From assembly GCA_963798455.1 (NCBI GenBank), contig CAWCTD010000003.1, forward strand, positions 2,356,001-2,420,000: DNA of 64,000 nt, written 5' to 3'. Made by a program: the position numbers and the translations under genes. The notes below the pieces were generated by a model that did no database searches, was not told the DNA's origin, and saw only the letters and a program-made list of their open reading frames with translations. Shown piece by piece: positions 1 through 9,497 of this stretch (the stretch's first letter is position 1; every line of letters starts with the position of its first letter). The stretch is from CAWCTD01 sp963798455. GTDB taxonomy: Bacteria > Acidobacteriota > Terriglobia > Bryobacterales > Bryobacteraceae.

Positions 1-237
1 CAGGAACACGGGTAGCGCATTTCGCGCGGCAGGGCTGAAGAGGAAGAAACGGCTCGATACATCGACTCCCCGAAAGAAGCGGAGCCAGACCACGACCACG
101 AACGTAGGTGTGAACGCGAACAGGTCCGGGAAAACACCCCAGAGCACCACCCATGGCAGCGCCAGCCGGCGCCGGAGTTTCCGGTTCGCCGTGATGCCTG
201 CCGCGCCTGCCCAGAATCCGTGCGCGAAAAAATCCAT
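1..237 (-). CDS. N-terminal fragment of a membrane protein (YdjM/DUF457-like)
   Basis: The reading frame starts at an ATG (237-235) and runs off the left edge of the window, so only the first 79 residues are visible. It begins MDFFAHGFWAGAAG and continues with a hydrophobic segment containing WGVFPDLFAF. The early His followed by a hydrophobic helix and a PD pair resembles the N-terminus of membrane-bound metal-dependent hydrolase-like proteins (YdjM/DUF457 type). A purine-rich AAGGGG lies about 12 nt upstream of the ATG. The family assignment is tentative because most of the protein is missing; the coding call itself is well supported by uninterrupted, membrane-like composition. Confidence 0.55.
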   Translation of the reverse strand, partial: MDFFAHGFWAGAAGITANRKLRRRLALPWVVLWGVFPDLFAFTPTFVVVVWLRFFRGVDVSSRFFLFSPAARNALPVFL

Positions 238-421
238 CGAGCCGCGTGAACCCCTTGAAGATCGGACGCCGCTGAAACGCGCCCTTCCTTCCTACTCTAG
301 CGAATTCTCGCGCTGATTTCCCGGTGGCCGGTTCACCGTGGACTAGTGAGGACACCCTTCGACGCCCGCGTTTACCGCGAGCAGCATGGTTTCCCGTTAG
401 AATAACCGTGAGGAGCCACAA

Positions 422-982
422 GTGATCCAGCGAAGAAGCTTTATGCCCCTGATTGCATGCCTCGGTTTGTCTCTCCTTCCGGCCCTTGCGCAAAGAGCGC
501 CCAAGCGCCAGCCTGACGTATGGTGGGAGCCCACGACCGATCCCGTGGTGACAGCCATGCTCAAACTGGGGGGCGTCACCAAGCGCGACGTGGTCTACGA
601 TCTGGGTTGCGGAGACGGCCGCATCGTGATCGCGGCCGCCAAGGAATTTGGCGCACGGGGGGTTGGAATTGACATCGATCCTCAAAGAATTGACGAATCC
701 AACGAAAACGCCCGGAAAGCCGGCGTCACGGGCATGGTGAAGTTTCGGGAAGAGGACCTGTTCGAATCCGACATCCGCGAAGCAACAGTGGTGACCTTGT
801 TCCTCTGGCCCTCGGTCAACATGAAGCTCAGGCCCAAACTGCTCAAGGAGTTGAAGCCTGGAACCCGAGTGGTGTCCCACAGCCATGACATGGGCGATTG
901 GAAGCCGGACAAGGAAGAGACCGTGGACGGCGCGCGGCTTTTCCTCTGGATCATTCCGAACCGTCCCGGTTCCCCTAACTAA
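422..982 (+). CDS. exported SAM-dependent methyltransferase
   Basis: A 186-residue protein starting at GTG 422 with GAGGAG about 7 nt upstream. Residues 1-23 form a signal-peptide-like segment (basic start, then a hydrophobic run ending in ALAQ). The rest is a class I methyltransferase core: motif I VVYDLGCGDGRIVI near residue 57, followed by an acidic SAM-ribose position in GVGIDIDPQRI and a later EEDLF loop. Substrate unknown. Small methyltransferases of this class with a leader peptide occur in soil bacteria; periplasmic SAM methylation would be unusual, so the leader could instead be a membrane anchor. Single gene, no operon partner. Confidence 0.75.
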   Translation: MIQRRSFMPLIACLGLSLLPALAQRAPKRQPDVWWEPTTDPVVTAMLKLGGVTKRDVVYDLGCGDGRIVIAAAKEFGARGVGIDIDPQRIDESNENARKAGVTGMVKFREEDLFESDIREATVVTLFLWPSVNMKLRPKLLKELKPGTRVVSHSHDMGDWKPDKEETVDGARLFLWIIPNRPGSPN

Positions 983-1066
983 CTATTCCACAAGGGCTTT
1001 CCAGGCAGATAGACAGTTTCTGCAACCACGCCAGAGGTCCGTGTATCTAATGACCAGAGGGATGCT

Positions 1067-1393
1067 ATGCTGGCACAGGTCACTCCGCAGTTCGGGGTAT
1101 TCAAGGCGGCGCACGCGGGGGGATATGCCTCCGCCGCCCCGGTTCGGCTGACCCGCAAAGAGTCTCAGTTGTTGTCGTTGCTCCAGCAGAACGTGGGCCG
1201 GTGCTTGTCCAGAGAATACCTCCTTTCGACCGTATGGGGCTACCAGAACGGAACCAGGACGAGGACCCTGGATGTGCACATTCAGAGGCTCAGACGCAAG
1301 CTTGGGCCTGACGGAGCAGCCCGTATCATGACCGTGCTTCGTTCCGGGTATGGCTGGCAGGACGAGCCTCTGAACGGCAAGCCGGCTCAATAA
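1067..1393 (+). CDS. stand-alone winged-helix (OmpR/PhoB-type) DNA-binding protein
   Basis: A 108-residue protein consisting almost entirely of a Trans_reg_C winged helix: LTRKESQLLSLLQQN (wing/alpha-1), RCLSREYLLSTVWGY (HTH), then the recognition helix region TRTLDVHIQRLRRKLG and the C-terminal hairpin VLRSGYGWQ. No receiver domain precedes it; about 25 residues of unrelated sequence lead into the fold. Such orphan output domains may act as small DNA-binding regulators or be remnants of a response regulator. No histidine kinase lies next to it. The start is the ATG at 1067; the upstream SD is weak. Confidence 0.7.
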   Translation: MLAQVTPQFGVFKAAHAGGYASAAPVRLTRKESQLLSLLQQNVGRCLSREYLLSTVWGYQNGTRTRTLDVHIQRLRRKLGPDGAARIMTVLRSGYGWQDEPLNGKPAQ

Positions 1394-1403
1394 GCCCGCG
1401 CGC

Positions 1404-1580
1404 TTAGCAGCATCTGGGCCGGATGAACCTGGCGCGAAGGCGTTCATTCGAGAACCGTCTCCACTCATCTCCGGAATGTTCGCGCCCGTGCGCTGCCAGA
1501 TGACGCTTGTAGGCCGCCTCGTCGCTTAGTTCTCTTAGCAAGCCCACAAGGATTCGCCAAGCGGCTCTGATTCTCCTCAT
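1404..1580 (-). CDS. ybdD: YbdD/YjiX family small protein, CstA partner
   Basis: A 58-residue protein starting at ATG 1580 with GGAGGAAC just upstream. It overlaps the cstA stop by 4 nt (ATGA), so it is translationally coupled to cstA. The sequence WRILVGLLRELSDEAAYKRH, the HSGDEWRRF segment and the terminal RPRCC match the YbdD/YjiX (PF04328) family, which is the regular small companion of CstA/BtsT transporters. Its exact role is unresolved; genetic work in enterobacteria shows the transporter needs it for pyruvate uptake. A longer in-frame extension exists upstream but would lie inside cstA and lacks the SD. Confidence 0.88.
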   Translation of the reverse strand: MRRIRAAWRILVGLLRELSDEAAYKRHLAAHGREHSGDEWRRFSNERLRARFIRPRCC

Positions 1581-3643
1581 AGTTCCTCCGGGCTGAGCCG
1601 GGACAGAACGAAAGGCGCCTCTTGAACCCTCCCATCGCGGGTCCTTCGCAGGATACCCACCCACACCCGGATGGACTGGACCAAGATGACCGCAACCAAC
1701 ACCAGGAAAACTCCGCAGACCGCTGCGTCAAGCCTGGCGTTGTAGATCAGCGTTCTCGCCTCGGCGGCCTGCACTGGGTTCAGTCCTCCAGCCGTGAGAG
1801 CGGCCTTCAACTGCGCGGCCTGAGCCAGGAACCCCAGGCGTGGCTGCGGTGAGAAGATTTTCTGCCAGCCCGCGGAGAACGTCACGACCACCAACCACGC
1901 CAGCGGCAGGCACGTGATCCACATGTAGCGCGCCCGGTGCATCTTGATCAGCACGGTAGTAGCCACCGAAAGCGCCACCGCCGCGAGCAATTGGTTCGCG
2001 ATGCCGAACAGAGGCCACAGCGAGTTGATGCCGCCGAGGGGGTCCAGCACGCCCTGGATCAGGAAGTACCCCCAGGCCAGCACGACCGCCGCACTAGTGG
2101 CGATAACCCCCGGCATCCAACTCACACGGCCCAGGGGTTTCCAGACGTGTCCCAGCAGATCCTGGAGCATGAAGCGGCCCACCCGCGTTCCCGCGTCGAC
2201 GATGGTGAGGATGAACAGCGCCTCGAACATGATGGCGAAGTGGTACCAGAAGCCAAGCACGGCTCTGCCTCCGGGCCCGTTGGCGAAGATGTGGGCCATG
2301 CCCAACGCGAGCGACGGAGCGCCGCCCGTACGTTGGAACAAGGTCTGCTCTCCCACGTCGCGCGCCAGGCTCGCCATCTCCGGCGCGGTCACCGGAAAGC
2401 CCCACGATGTGATGGTCGCCACAGCCGCTTCCGGGGTGCTGCCCACGATTCCGGCCGGCGAGTTGACTGCGAAGTACACGCCGGGTTGGAGCACGCAGGC
2501 GGCGACCATGGCCATGATCGCCACGAAGCCCTCCAGCAGCATCGCGCCGTAGCCGATCGGTCTGGCGTGCCCCTCCTTGGCGATCATCTTCGGCGTGGTG
2601 CCCGAGGAAATCAGCGAATGGAATCCCGAAACCGCGCCGCAGGCGATGGTTATGAAGCAGAACGGAAAGATCTTTCCGGCGAAGATCGGCCCGGTGCCAT
2701 CCACGAAGCGCGTGAATGCGGGCAGGGCCATTTGCGGCCTCGCCAGAACGATGCCCCCGGCCAGCAGCATCACCACCCCGAGTTTCACGAACGTGCTGAG
2801 GTAGTCGCGCGGGGCCAGCAACAGCCACACCGGAAGCGCGCTGGCGAAGAAGCCGTAAATAATGACGCAGACCGCGAGCGCCATGGCGCTCAGCGTGAAG
2901 ATCGGCGCGAGGGTGGCGGACTGAGAGACCCACTGGCCTCCCAGGATGCCCGCCATGACCAGCACGAACCCTATGAGGGAAACCTCCAGCACCTTTCCTG
3001 GGCGCCAGAATCGCAGGTAGAGCCCCATGAAGATCGCGATCGGCATGGTGGCCGCGATGGTGAAGGTCCCCCAGGGGCTCCCTTTCAGCGCGTTCACCAC
3101 CACCAGGGCAATCACGGCCAGCAGGACGATCATGATGAGCAGAACCGTGAGCAGCGCGGTGATCCCGCCCAGTTTCCCGATTTCCTCCCGGGCCATCTGC
3201 CCTAGCGATTTCCCGTCCCGCCGGATCGAGCAAAACAGGATGGTGAAATCCTGCACTGCTCCTCCCAGCACCGCGCCCAAAATGATCCATAGCGTGCCGG
3301 GCAGGTAACCGAACTGCGCGGCCAGGGTCGGTCCCACCAGCGGACCAGGTCCCGCGATGGCGGCGAAATGGTGCCCGAGAAGAATCCACTTGTTGGTCGG
3401 CTCAAAGTCGTGGCCGTTGCGCAGCCGTTCGGCCGGAGTGGCCCTGTCGTCGTTCAGGACCAGGACTTTGGCCGCGATGAACTTGGCATAGAAACGGTAG
3501 CCGACCAGGTACGTGCAGGCGGCGGCCAGCACCAGCCACATGCTGTTGATCGTCTCGCCCCGGTCGAGCGCGATGGACGCAAGGAAGAACGCGGCGGCGA
3601 TGGAGACGCAGACCCACACGCCACGCCCTAAGAATTTCTTCAT
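1577..3643 (-). CDS. cstA: carbon starvation protein CstA (pyruvate/peptide transporter family)
   Basis: About 688 residues from ATG 3643, the family's usual length. Diagnostic segments are GHHFAAIAGPGPLVGPTLAAQ (near residue 90), GAVQDFTILFCSIRRDGKS and AIACGAVSGFHSLISSGTTPK-like motifs, set among many hydrophobic helices. CstA proteins are inner-membrane carriers implicated in pyruvate and peptide uptake under carbon limitation. An upstream in-frame start at 3715 would overlap the preceding gene and adds 24 non-family residues, so 3643 is preferred, although no good SD precedes it. The gene is followed by ybdD with a 4-nt overlap and preceded by a one-TM protein of unknown function. Confidence 0.93.
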   Translation of the reverse strand: MKKFLGRGVWVCVSIAAAFFLASIALDRGETINSMWLVLAAACTYLVGYRFYAKFIAAKVLVLNDDRATPAERLRNGHDFEPTNKWILLGHHFAAIAGPGPLVGPTLAAQFGYLPGTLWIILGAVLGGAVQDFTILFCSIRRDGKSLGQMAREEIGKLGGITALLTVLLIMIVLLAVIALVVVNALKGSPWGTFTIAATMPIAIFMGLYLRFWRPGKVLEVSLIGFVLVMAGILGGQWVSQSATLAPIFTLSAMALAVCVIIYGFFASALPVWLLLAPRDYLSTFVKLGVVMLLAGGIVLARPQMALPAFTRFVDGTGPIFAGKIFPFCFITIACGAVSGFHSLISSGTTPKMIAKEGHARPIGYGAMLLEGFVAIMAMVAACVLQPGVYFAVNSPAGIVGSTPEAAVATITSWGFPVTAPEMASLARDVGEQTLFQRTGGAPSLALGMAHIFANGPGGRAVLGFWYHFAIMFEALFILTIVDAGTRVGRFMLQDLLGHVWKPLGRVSWMPGVIATSAAVVLAWGYFLIQGVLDPLGGINSLWPLFGIANQLLAAVALSVATTVLIKMHRARYMWITCLPLAWLVVVTFSAGWQKIFSPQPRLGFLAQAAQLKAALTAGGLNPVQAAEARTLIYNARLDAAVCGVFLVLVAVILVQSIRVWVGILRRTRDGRVQEAPFVLSRLSPEEL

Positions 3644-3668
3644 GGGAGGAATTGTACCGAATTCGCGG

Positions 3669-4430
3669 TCAGAACTTGGGCAGGCGGTGGAGCATGGCGA
3701 GTGTATCCCCACCACTGGCCAGCCGGACAGAGTGTACTGGCTTCCAGGCCGGGTCCAGCGCCCCGATGTAGCGAGCGCTGTTGCGGTCCATCCCCATTAG
3801 GATCAGGGTGTAGGGCTTGTCTCTATAGCGCAAAGCGCGGAATTGCAGTTCTCCGCCGGCATCGGGACGCCAGTGATCCTCCGAAGGGGGCCCGAGCTTA
3901 CGAACGATGGAGTTGTAGTCGTCCTGCCCATCGAGCTGCAGCGCAAGCTGCTCGATGGTCCTATAGCTGACCGGACGATGCGTAATGGCGACGACCACCA
4001 CGATGAGCGCCACGCCCAGCAGCAAGGCAGTGCCGATGAGCCGGCCGATTTTGCCTTCCGCCCCCAGGGCGGGTCCGCTCCCCGCGAAAGGCGGCCGCTC
4101 CCCCGTGGGTGGCACCGTGGAAAGGAAGTGTGACGGAACCCTGGGCATGGAAAGAAGGCGCCGCTCGCGGGACCACACCGTGCCGGCCTTGTACTCCAGT
4201 TCCTTGCGCAGCCCGATGATCATCATCGGCTCATCGACGCTGGAGACTTCGCCCACAAACCGGCGGGGGATCCACAACTCCTGGCCTGTCTTTGTGTTGG
4301 CGACGAGGATCTCCGACCAGGCAGCGCGCTCCAGGAGCCACTCGTTGTGCTCGATGTTCAAGATGGCCGGATAGAAGGAGAAGTGCCGGTTTCCAAGCTC
4401 CTCCAGTGGTGGCGTACCCGGTTCGGACAT
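3669..4430 (-). CDS. hypothetical protein with one central membrane helix
   Basis: A 253-residue protein not assigned to a family. Residues 1-110 are soluble and include LLERAAWSEILVANTKTGQELWIPRRFVGE-type sequence, reminiscent of a small beta-rich binding domain. A single strongly hydrophobic helix (LIGTALLLGVALIVVVVAI) lies near residues 130-150, followed by an approximately 100-residue C-terminal domain that would be outside the cytoplasm. It ends 25 nt before cstA on the same strand, so it may be cotranscribed with cstA-ybdD. Nothing in the sequence identifies its biochemical role. Confidence 0.7.
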   Translation of the reverse strand: MSEPGTPPLEELGNRHFSFYPAILNIEHNEWLLERAAWSEILVANTKTGQELWIPRRFVGEVSSVDEPMMIIGLRKELEYKAGTVWSRERRLLSMPRVPSHFLSTVPPTGERPPFAGSGPALGAEGKIGRLIGTALLLGVALIVVVVAITHRPVSYRTIEQLALQLDGQDDYNSIVRKLGPPSEDHWRPDAGGELQFRALRYRDKPYTLILMGMDRNSARYIGALDPAWKPVHSVRLASGGDTLAMLHRLPKF

Positions 4431-4553
4431 ACTTATAACACCAATACTAGCGCAGACGGTCCGTCAGGCGATCCGGTTACCGGTCGAGGCTCGCCGGAGC
4501 CGGCCCGCGTCGAAACTGTACCATAGGAGTTTGAAAGGACGCAGGGTACATCA

Positions 4554-6818
4554 ATGGCAATTCGCAAGGAAGACGCGCTTGAGTATCACTCATCGCCAGT
4601 TCCGGGGAAGGTGGCGGTCGTGCCCACCAAGCCTTGCCGAACGCAAAGGGATCTCAGCCTGGCCTACACGCCCGGCGTGGCCGTCCCGTGCCTGGAGATC
4701 CAGCGCGACCCAAGCTTGATCTACAAGTACACGGCCCGGGGCAACCTGGTCGCCGTGGTGACGAACGGAACAGCCGTGCTCGGCCTGGGGAACATCGGGG
4801 CGGCTGCCGGAAAGCCGGTCATGGAAGGAAAAGCAGTGCTCTTCAAACGCTTCGCCGACATCGATGTTTTTGACATCGAGCTGGCCAGCGAAGATCCCCG
4901 GGACGTTATCCGCGTCTGCCAGTTGATCGAGCCCACCTTCGGCGGCGTCAACCTGGAGGACATCAAGGCGCCGGAATGCTTTGTCATCGAGGAGGAACTC
5001 CGGCGGACCATGAAGATCCCGGTCTTCCACGACGACCAGCACGGCACGGCGATCATCTCCGGGGCGGCGCTGCTGAATGCGCTGGAGGTGGCCGGCAAGC
5101 AGCTCGACGAAGTGAAGATCGTGTTCAGCGGGGCCGGAGCCGCTGCCTTGTCCTGCGCGTCCCACTACCTGCGCCTAGGTGCGCGCCGCGACAACATCAT
5201 CATGAGCGACATTCACGGCGTGGTCTACAAGGGCCGTGCCGAGGGCATGAACGGGTACATGGAGCGCTTCGCGTCGACCACTGACGCCCGGACGCTGGCC
5301 GAGGCCCTGGAGGAGGCGGATGTCTTTATCGGCCTGTCGGTGGGCAACATCGTCACCGCCGAAATGATCAAAGCCATGGCTCCCAACCCGGTCATCTTCG
5401 CGCTGGCCAATCCGGATCCGGAGATCCCCTATGACGTGGCGGTCGCCGCCCGCCCGGATGCGATCATGGGCACGGGCCGCTCGGACTTACCCAACCAGGT
5501 GAACAACGTCCTGGGCTTCCCCTTCATCTTCCGCGGCGCCCTGGACGTGCGGGCCACCGCCATCAATGACCACATGAAACTTGCCGCTACGCACGCTCTG
5601 GCCGCCCTCGCCAAGCAAGACGTGCCGGACGCTGTGCGGCGCGCCTATGGCGTCGAGAACATTGAGTTCGGGCGCGAGTACATTATTCCGAAGCCCTTCG
5701 ATCAGCGGGTGCTCATCTGGGTGGCTTCCGCGGTGGCGCGAGCGGCCATGGAGACGGGCGTCGCGCAACAGCCTGTCGAGGTCGAAGAGTACAAGGAACA
5801 GCTCCGCCGCAGGTTGGGCAAGGCCGAGGAGGTCATGCGCGTTATGGTCCACAAGGCCCAGAGAGCGCCCAAGCGCGTCGTTTTTCCGGAGGGCGAGGCC
5901 AGCAGGATCCTCCGCGCTTCCCAGATCCTGATCGAGGAAGGAATCGCAAAACCCATTCTGCTGGGCTCGGAGGAGGCCATCCAGGCCAAGGCCGCCGACC
6001 TGCGTCTGCATCTCGAGGATGCGCGGATCGTCGATCCGGCGCGCTCGCCCAGGTTGCAGAGCTATGTCGAAGAACTATACCGGCTGCGCCACCGAAAGGG
6101 AATCACGCACAGCGAGGCCGCTGAGATGATCCTCAACCACAACATCTTCGGCTCTATGATGGTCCACATGGGTGACGCGGACGCACTCATCGGAGGCCTG
6201 ACAACGCACTACCCGGACACCATCCGGCCCGCTCTGCAAGTCATCGCCGTGCGCGCGGGGCTCCGCAACGTCTCCGGCCTCTATGTGTTGATCACCGCGA
6301 AGGGCGAGATATACTTCCTGGCCGACGCCACGGTAAATATCGAACCGACCGCGGAAGATCTGGCCGAGATCGCCATCACCACTGCCGAGATGGCGCGGCG
6401 ATTCGAAGTGGAGCCCAGGGTGGCGATGCTCTCCTTCTCCAACTTCGGCAGCACACGTCACCCGCTCGCGGAGAAGGTTCGCCGCGCCACCGAGATCGTC
6501 CGCGGGATCGCTCCCGGTCTGATGGTGGACGGCGAGATGCAGGCCGACACGGCCTTGGTCCCGGAGATCATCGATGAAACCTATCCGTTCAGCAGGCTGA
6601 AAGGCGGCGCCAACGTGCTGATCTTCCCCAACCTGGAAGCCGGCAACATCGCCTACAAGCTGCTGATGCGCATCGGCGGCTGCGAGGCCATCGGTCCCAT
6701 CCTGATGGGACTGTCCAAGCCCGTGCACGTGCTGCAACGCGGCTGCGAGGTCAACGAAATCGTGAACATGGCCGCCATCGCCGTCGTGGACGCGCAGCAG
6801 CAGAAGCAGGCCCGCTGA
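4554..6818 (+). CDS. maeB: NADP-dependent malic enzyme, MaeB type (malic + Pta-like domains)
   Basis: A 754-residue two-domain protein. Residues 1 to about 430 are the malic enzyme: LAYTPGVAVPC, FDDQHGT-type HDDQHGTAIISG metal/malate site, the NAD(P)-binding GAGAAALSC and VGNIVTAEM segments. Residues about 440-750 are a phosphate-acetyltransferase-like domain (RVVFPEGEASRILRA; later ADTALVPEI and LKGGANVLIFPNLEAGNIAYKL segments), which in MaeB serves in oligomerisation and acetyl-CoA-sensitive regulation. The enzyme oxidatively decarboxylates malate to pyruvate in the cytosol, giving NADPH. The ATG at 4554 fits the family N-terminus. It stands alone, divergent from the preceding unknown gene. 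Confidence 0.95.
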   Translation: MAIRKEDALEYHSSPVPGKVAVVPTKPCRTQRDLSLAYTPGVAVPCLEIQRDPSLIYKYTARGNLVAVVTNGTAVLGLGNIGAAAGKPVMEGKAVLFKRFADIDVFDIELASEDPRDVIRVCQLIEPTFGGVNLEDIKAPECFVIEEELRRTMKIPVFHDDQHGTAIISGAALLNALEVAGKQLDEVKIVFSGAGAAALSCASHYLRLGARRDNIIMSDIHGVVYKGRAEGMNGYMERFASTTDARTLAEALEEADVFIGLSVGNIVTAEMIKAMAPNPVIFALANPDPEIPYDVAVAARPDAIMGTGRSDLPNQVNNVLGFPFIFRGALDVRATAINDHMKLAATHALAALAKQDVPDAVRRAYGVENIEFGREYIIPKPFDQRVLIWVASAVARAAMETGVAQQPVEVEEYKEQLRRRLGKAEEVMRVMVHKAQRAPKRVVFPEGEASRILRASQILIEEGIAKPILLGSEEAIQAKAADLRLHLEDARIVDPARSPRLQSYVEELYRLRHRKGITHSEAAEMILNHNIFGSMMVHMGDADALIGGLTTHYPDTIRPALQVIAVRAGLRNVSGLYVLITAKGEIYFLADATVNIEPTAEDLAEIAITTAEMARRFEVEPRVAMLSFSNFGSTRHPLAEKVRRATEIVRGIAPGLMVDGEMQADTALVPEIIDETYPFSRLKGGANVLIFPNLEAGNIAYKLLMRIGGCEAIGPILMGLSKPVHVLQRGCEVNEIVNMAAIAVVDAQQQKQAR

Positions 6819-6857
6819 CAGCCCGTGGACCAAGTCCCGGCGAGCTGTCGTCCCCGG

Positions 6858-9306
6858 TTACCCCTCCCGGATCCAAACAATGGAAGTGGGCGGACCGGGA
6901 GCGGGGCGGACGGCGCCGTCGGCCCCGGTGGTGGGAGCGGCAGGAACCCGAGGAGGCGCGGGCTCGCGGTTCATCCGCGCATAGTTGGGGATCGCCAGCA
7001 TTGGGCTCCCGTCGGAGAACGTGCCCTTGATCACCATCACGCCGCCCAGCAGATCGCCTTTCCACTCGGTGGTCAAAGCAGACTTGGGACTGACGGCCTT
7101 GGTGATATCCTGATCGACTTTCTCGATGTTGTAGACCAGCGGACCATACCGCAGGGCCACTCTGTTCCGATCCGCTTCAATCTTGTCGCTGGCTCTTACC
7201 CGCTGGACCTTCAGCGGAAGAACCAGGCTCGATCTTGTCGCCGGCCTTCCAGGTCCGGGTGATCACGGCATAACCCTTGTCCATGACGGGCTTCACCGCT
7301 GACCCGTTGACAGCCACCGAAGTAATGCCGTTCGCATCGGGCGTGCTCTTGTAGAGGCTGCTGACGCCGCGGTTCGGCACGCGGATACTGACGCTGAAGT
7401 TCTTCCGAGCCTTGGGATTGACCGTGATGGAGACCTTGCCGCTCCAGGGATAGTCGGTCTCCTGCACCATCTGGACATCGGTGCCGGCCACATTCTCCAG
7501 CGTGATGGTGCTGCCGATGAAGAGGTTGACGTAGACGCCGTCCGCGCTCTTGGCGTACATCCAGGTGGGGAGCATGAGCAGGGTCCGCGGAGATGTTGCC
7601 CACGCAGCACGGGCAGTCGTGCCAGGGGTGCGCGAGGCGAACTGCGCATCCAGCGGGTTCGTGTAATAGAAATTCTTGCCTTCCAGATCCGTCGCGCCGA
7701 GGAGGGCGTTGTACAGCGTCTCCTCGTACAGGTCCACGTACCTGGCGTCGTGGTAGGCCAGGTTCATCTTCCACTGGAAGAAGATCTCGCCGCAGCTGGA
7801 GCAGGATTCGCAATAGGCGTTGTTGCGCAGCGAGTAGTTCGGACCGAACCCTTCGGAGGTCTCGCCGCTGCCCACGCCGCCGGTCACGTAGTACTTCTTG
7901 TTGACGATGTTGTCCCAGAGCGACTTGACGGCGCTCTGGTAATCGGGGTCGTGGGTCTCGACGGCCACATCGGCCATGCCCGAGTAGGTGTAGACCGCGC
8001 GCACGGCGTGCCCCACCGCCTCGTACTGCTGCGTGACCGGCAGATGGCTCTGGTCGTATTCCTGCCGCTCCCCGTCATTCCTGGCGGCGGTATAGCGGCA
8101 ATCGAGCAGGAACTTGGCCAGCTCGATGTACTTCTGGCCCTTGCCGCCGCCTTCCATGTCGTTGACGAACCGGCCGAAGCGCACCAGGGCCTGTTCCATT
8201 TCCTGGTGGCCGTCGTACCACGCCTTCTTGGGCGCCGGGCCGAGATTGTCGTACCAGCAATCGGCCAGCTTCTTGGCCGCGTCGTAGAGCCTGGCATCTT
8301 TCTTGCCGGTCATCAGGTAATGGTTGATGGCCGACTCCAGGAAATAGCCGGCGGTATAGCCCTCGTGATCGCCGCGCCGTTCCCAATGCTGAAAGGGGCC
8401 TTGAGGAACGTTGCCGCGTCCGCCCACCCTCGGCAGCGTGAAAGCGGTCTGCAGGTAGCCGTCCGGCTCCTGGGCGGCCAGGATCTTGGGAATCCAGTCG
8501 TCCAGCGTCGCTCTCATCTTCTCCTGGGCCTGGATGATCTCCGGATCGCCCTGCGGATCGATCATGAGCGCGATGCTCATGGACTCGACCGTCTGGTGGA
8601 CCCAGGCGTTGGAGAACACGTAGCCCTTGTGACCTCCATGGGGCTCGCCGCGCAATGCCTTGCCGGCTTCGACGAAGTTGTCGATGCCACCCGCTCCCTG
8701 CGTCAGGTCCGTGCGGTTGATCTGGTCGATGCAATGGGGGATCCAGCTCACGATCAGAGCCTTCGTCCTGGCGCTCCAAAGCGGGTTGTCGATCTTGAAG
8801 TTCTTGGTGTAGACCGCATCCAGTTGTTTGGCGGGGGGCGGCGGCTCCACCGTGACGTTCAAGGTGGATGAAGTCTTCGTCTGACCATTCTCGACCGTGA
8901 GTCTCAGGACATAGGCGCCCGGGGTGGTGAAGGCCGCGGTGGTGACCAGAGCCTTGGGGTCCGCGAAGGTGACCGCGCCGGGACCAGAGTCTTTGCTCCA
9001 GGTCGCGCTTGGCGCAGTCCTGGTTTGCGCGGGAGGCGGCGGTTCGACTCGGGCGCCCGGGCCTCGGTTCGGCCTGGGCGGGTCTCCGTATCCTGCCCAT
9101 CCCCTCAGGTATGTCTTGGCTGGCAAGATGGCCACGCGATCGACACCTGCAATTCCATTGAGCGGCGCGTCCTCGGCGGCCAGGGCGCGGGAGACCACGG
9201 CATTCTGCATGAGGGGAGTCAGTACGACCGATGCCGCGGCCGCTTTGCCCACCGCTCCGAGCACGGCACGACGGCTCACGCTGGATTCCGTCGAATCCTC
9301 ACCCAC
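6858..9306 (-). CDS. exported GH127-type beta-L-arabinofuranosidase-like protein, frameshifted
   Basis: The start chosen is GTG 9306 (SD GGGGAGG 8 nt upstream), giving a Tat-type leader with SRRAVLGAVGKAAAASVV. An Ig/PKD-like beta insert flanked by PPPP runs lies near residues 75-160, before the GH127 (DUF1680) alpha/alpha barrel. ESC in NAYCESCSSCGE matches the Glu-x-Cys part of the family's zinc site. The frame breaks near 7230 (GAGCCTGG where GAGCTGG restores DKIELVLPLKVQRV), and the true tail continues in another frame to 6858 with MALRYGPLVYNIEKV. A second excursion, about 7590-7625, replaces the expected CPCCVGNI zinc-cysteine motif with out-of-frame residues. Function as a secreted glycosidase is inferred. 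Confidence 0.8.
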
Positions 9307-9497
9307 GGCTATCACCTCCCCGGATTGAAATTGTGTCTTTCCCAAAAATGGCGCTACTATTCTCACGCAGCGAACCCCTTGCCGCAAGCAGGCAGCCGGC
9401 GGCCTCCGCTCGGACACGTTGACATATCGCTACGGGAGTCAGACCATGGACCAGTGGGAACGGAGATCCCCACTGAAATCCAGAAAAGGCAGGGGCT

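Noticed and set aside
1937..3205. 422-residue plus-strand ORF opposite cstA
   Set aside because: Low-complexity His/Arg/Gln-rich translation typical of the antisense of a GC-rich membrane-protein gene; cstA homology on the other strand is unambiguous.
3644..3715. 24-residue N-terminal extension of CstA
   Set aside because: It does not match the family N-terminus and overlaps the upstream gene.
7750..8871. 373-residue plus-strand ORF
   Set aside because: Antisense shadow of the GH127 gene; no family features and the opposite strand has strong homology.
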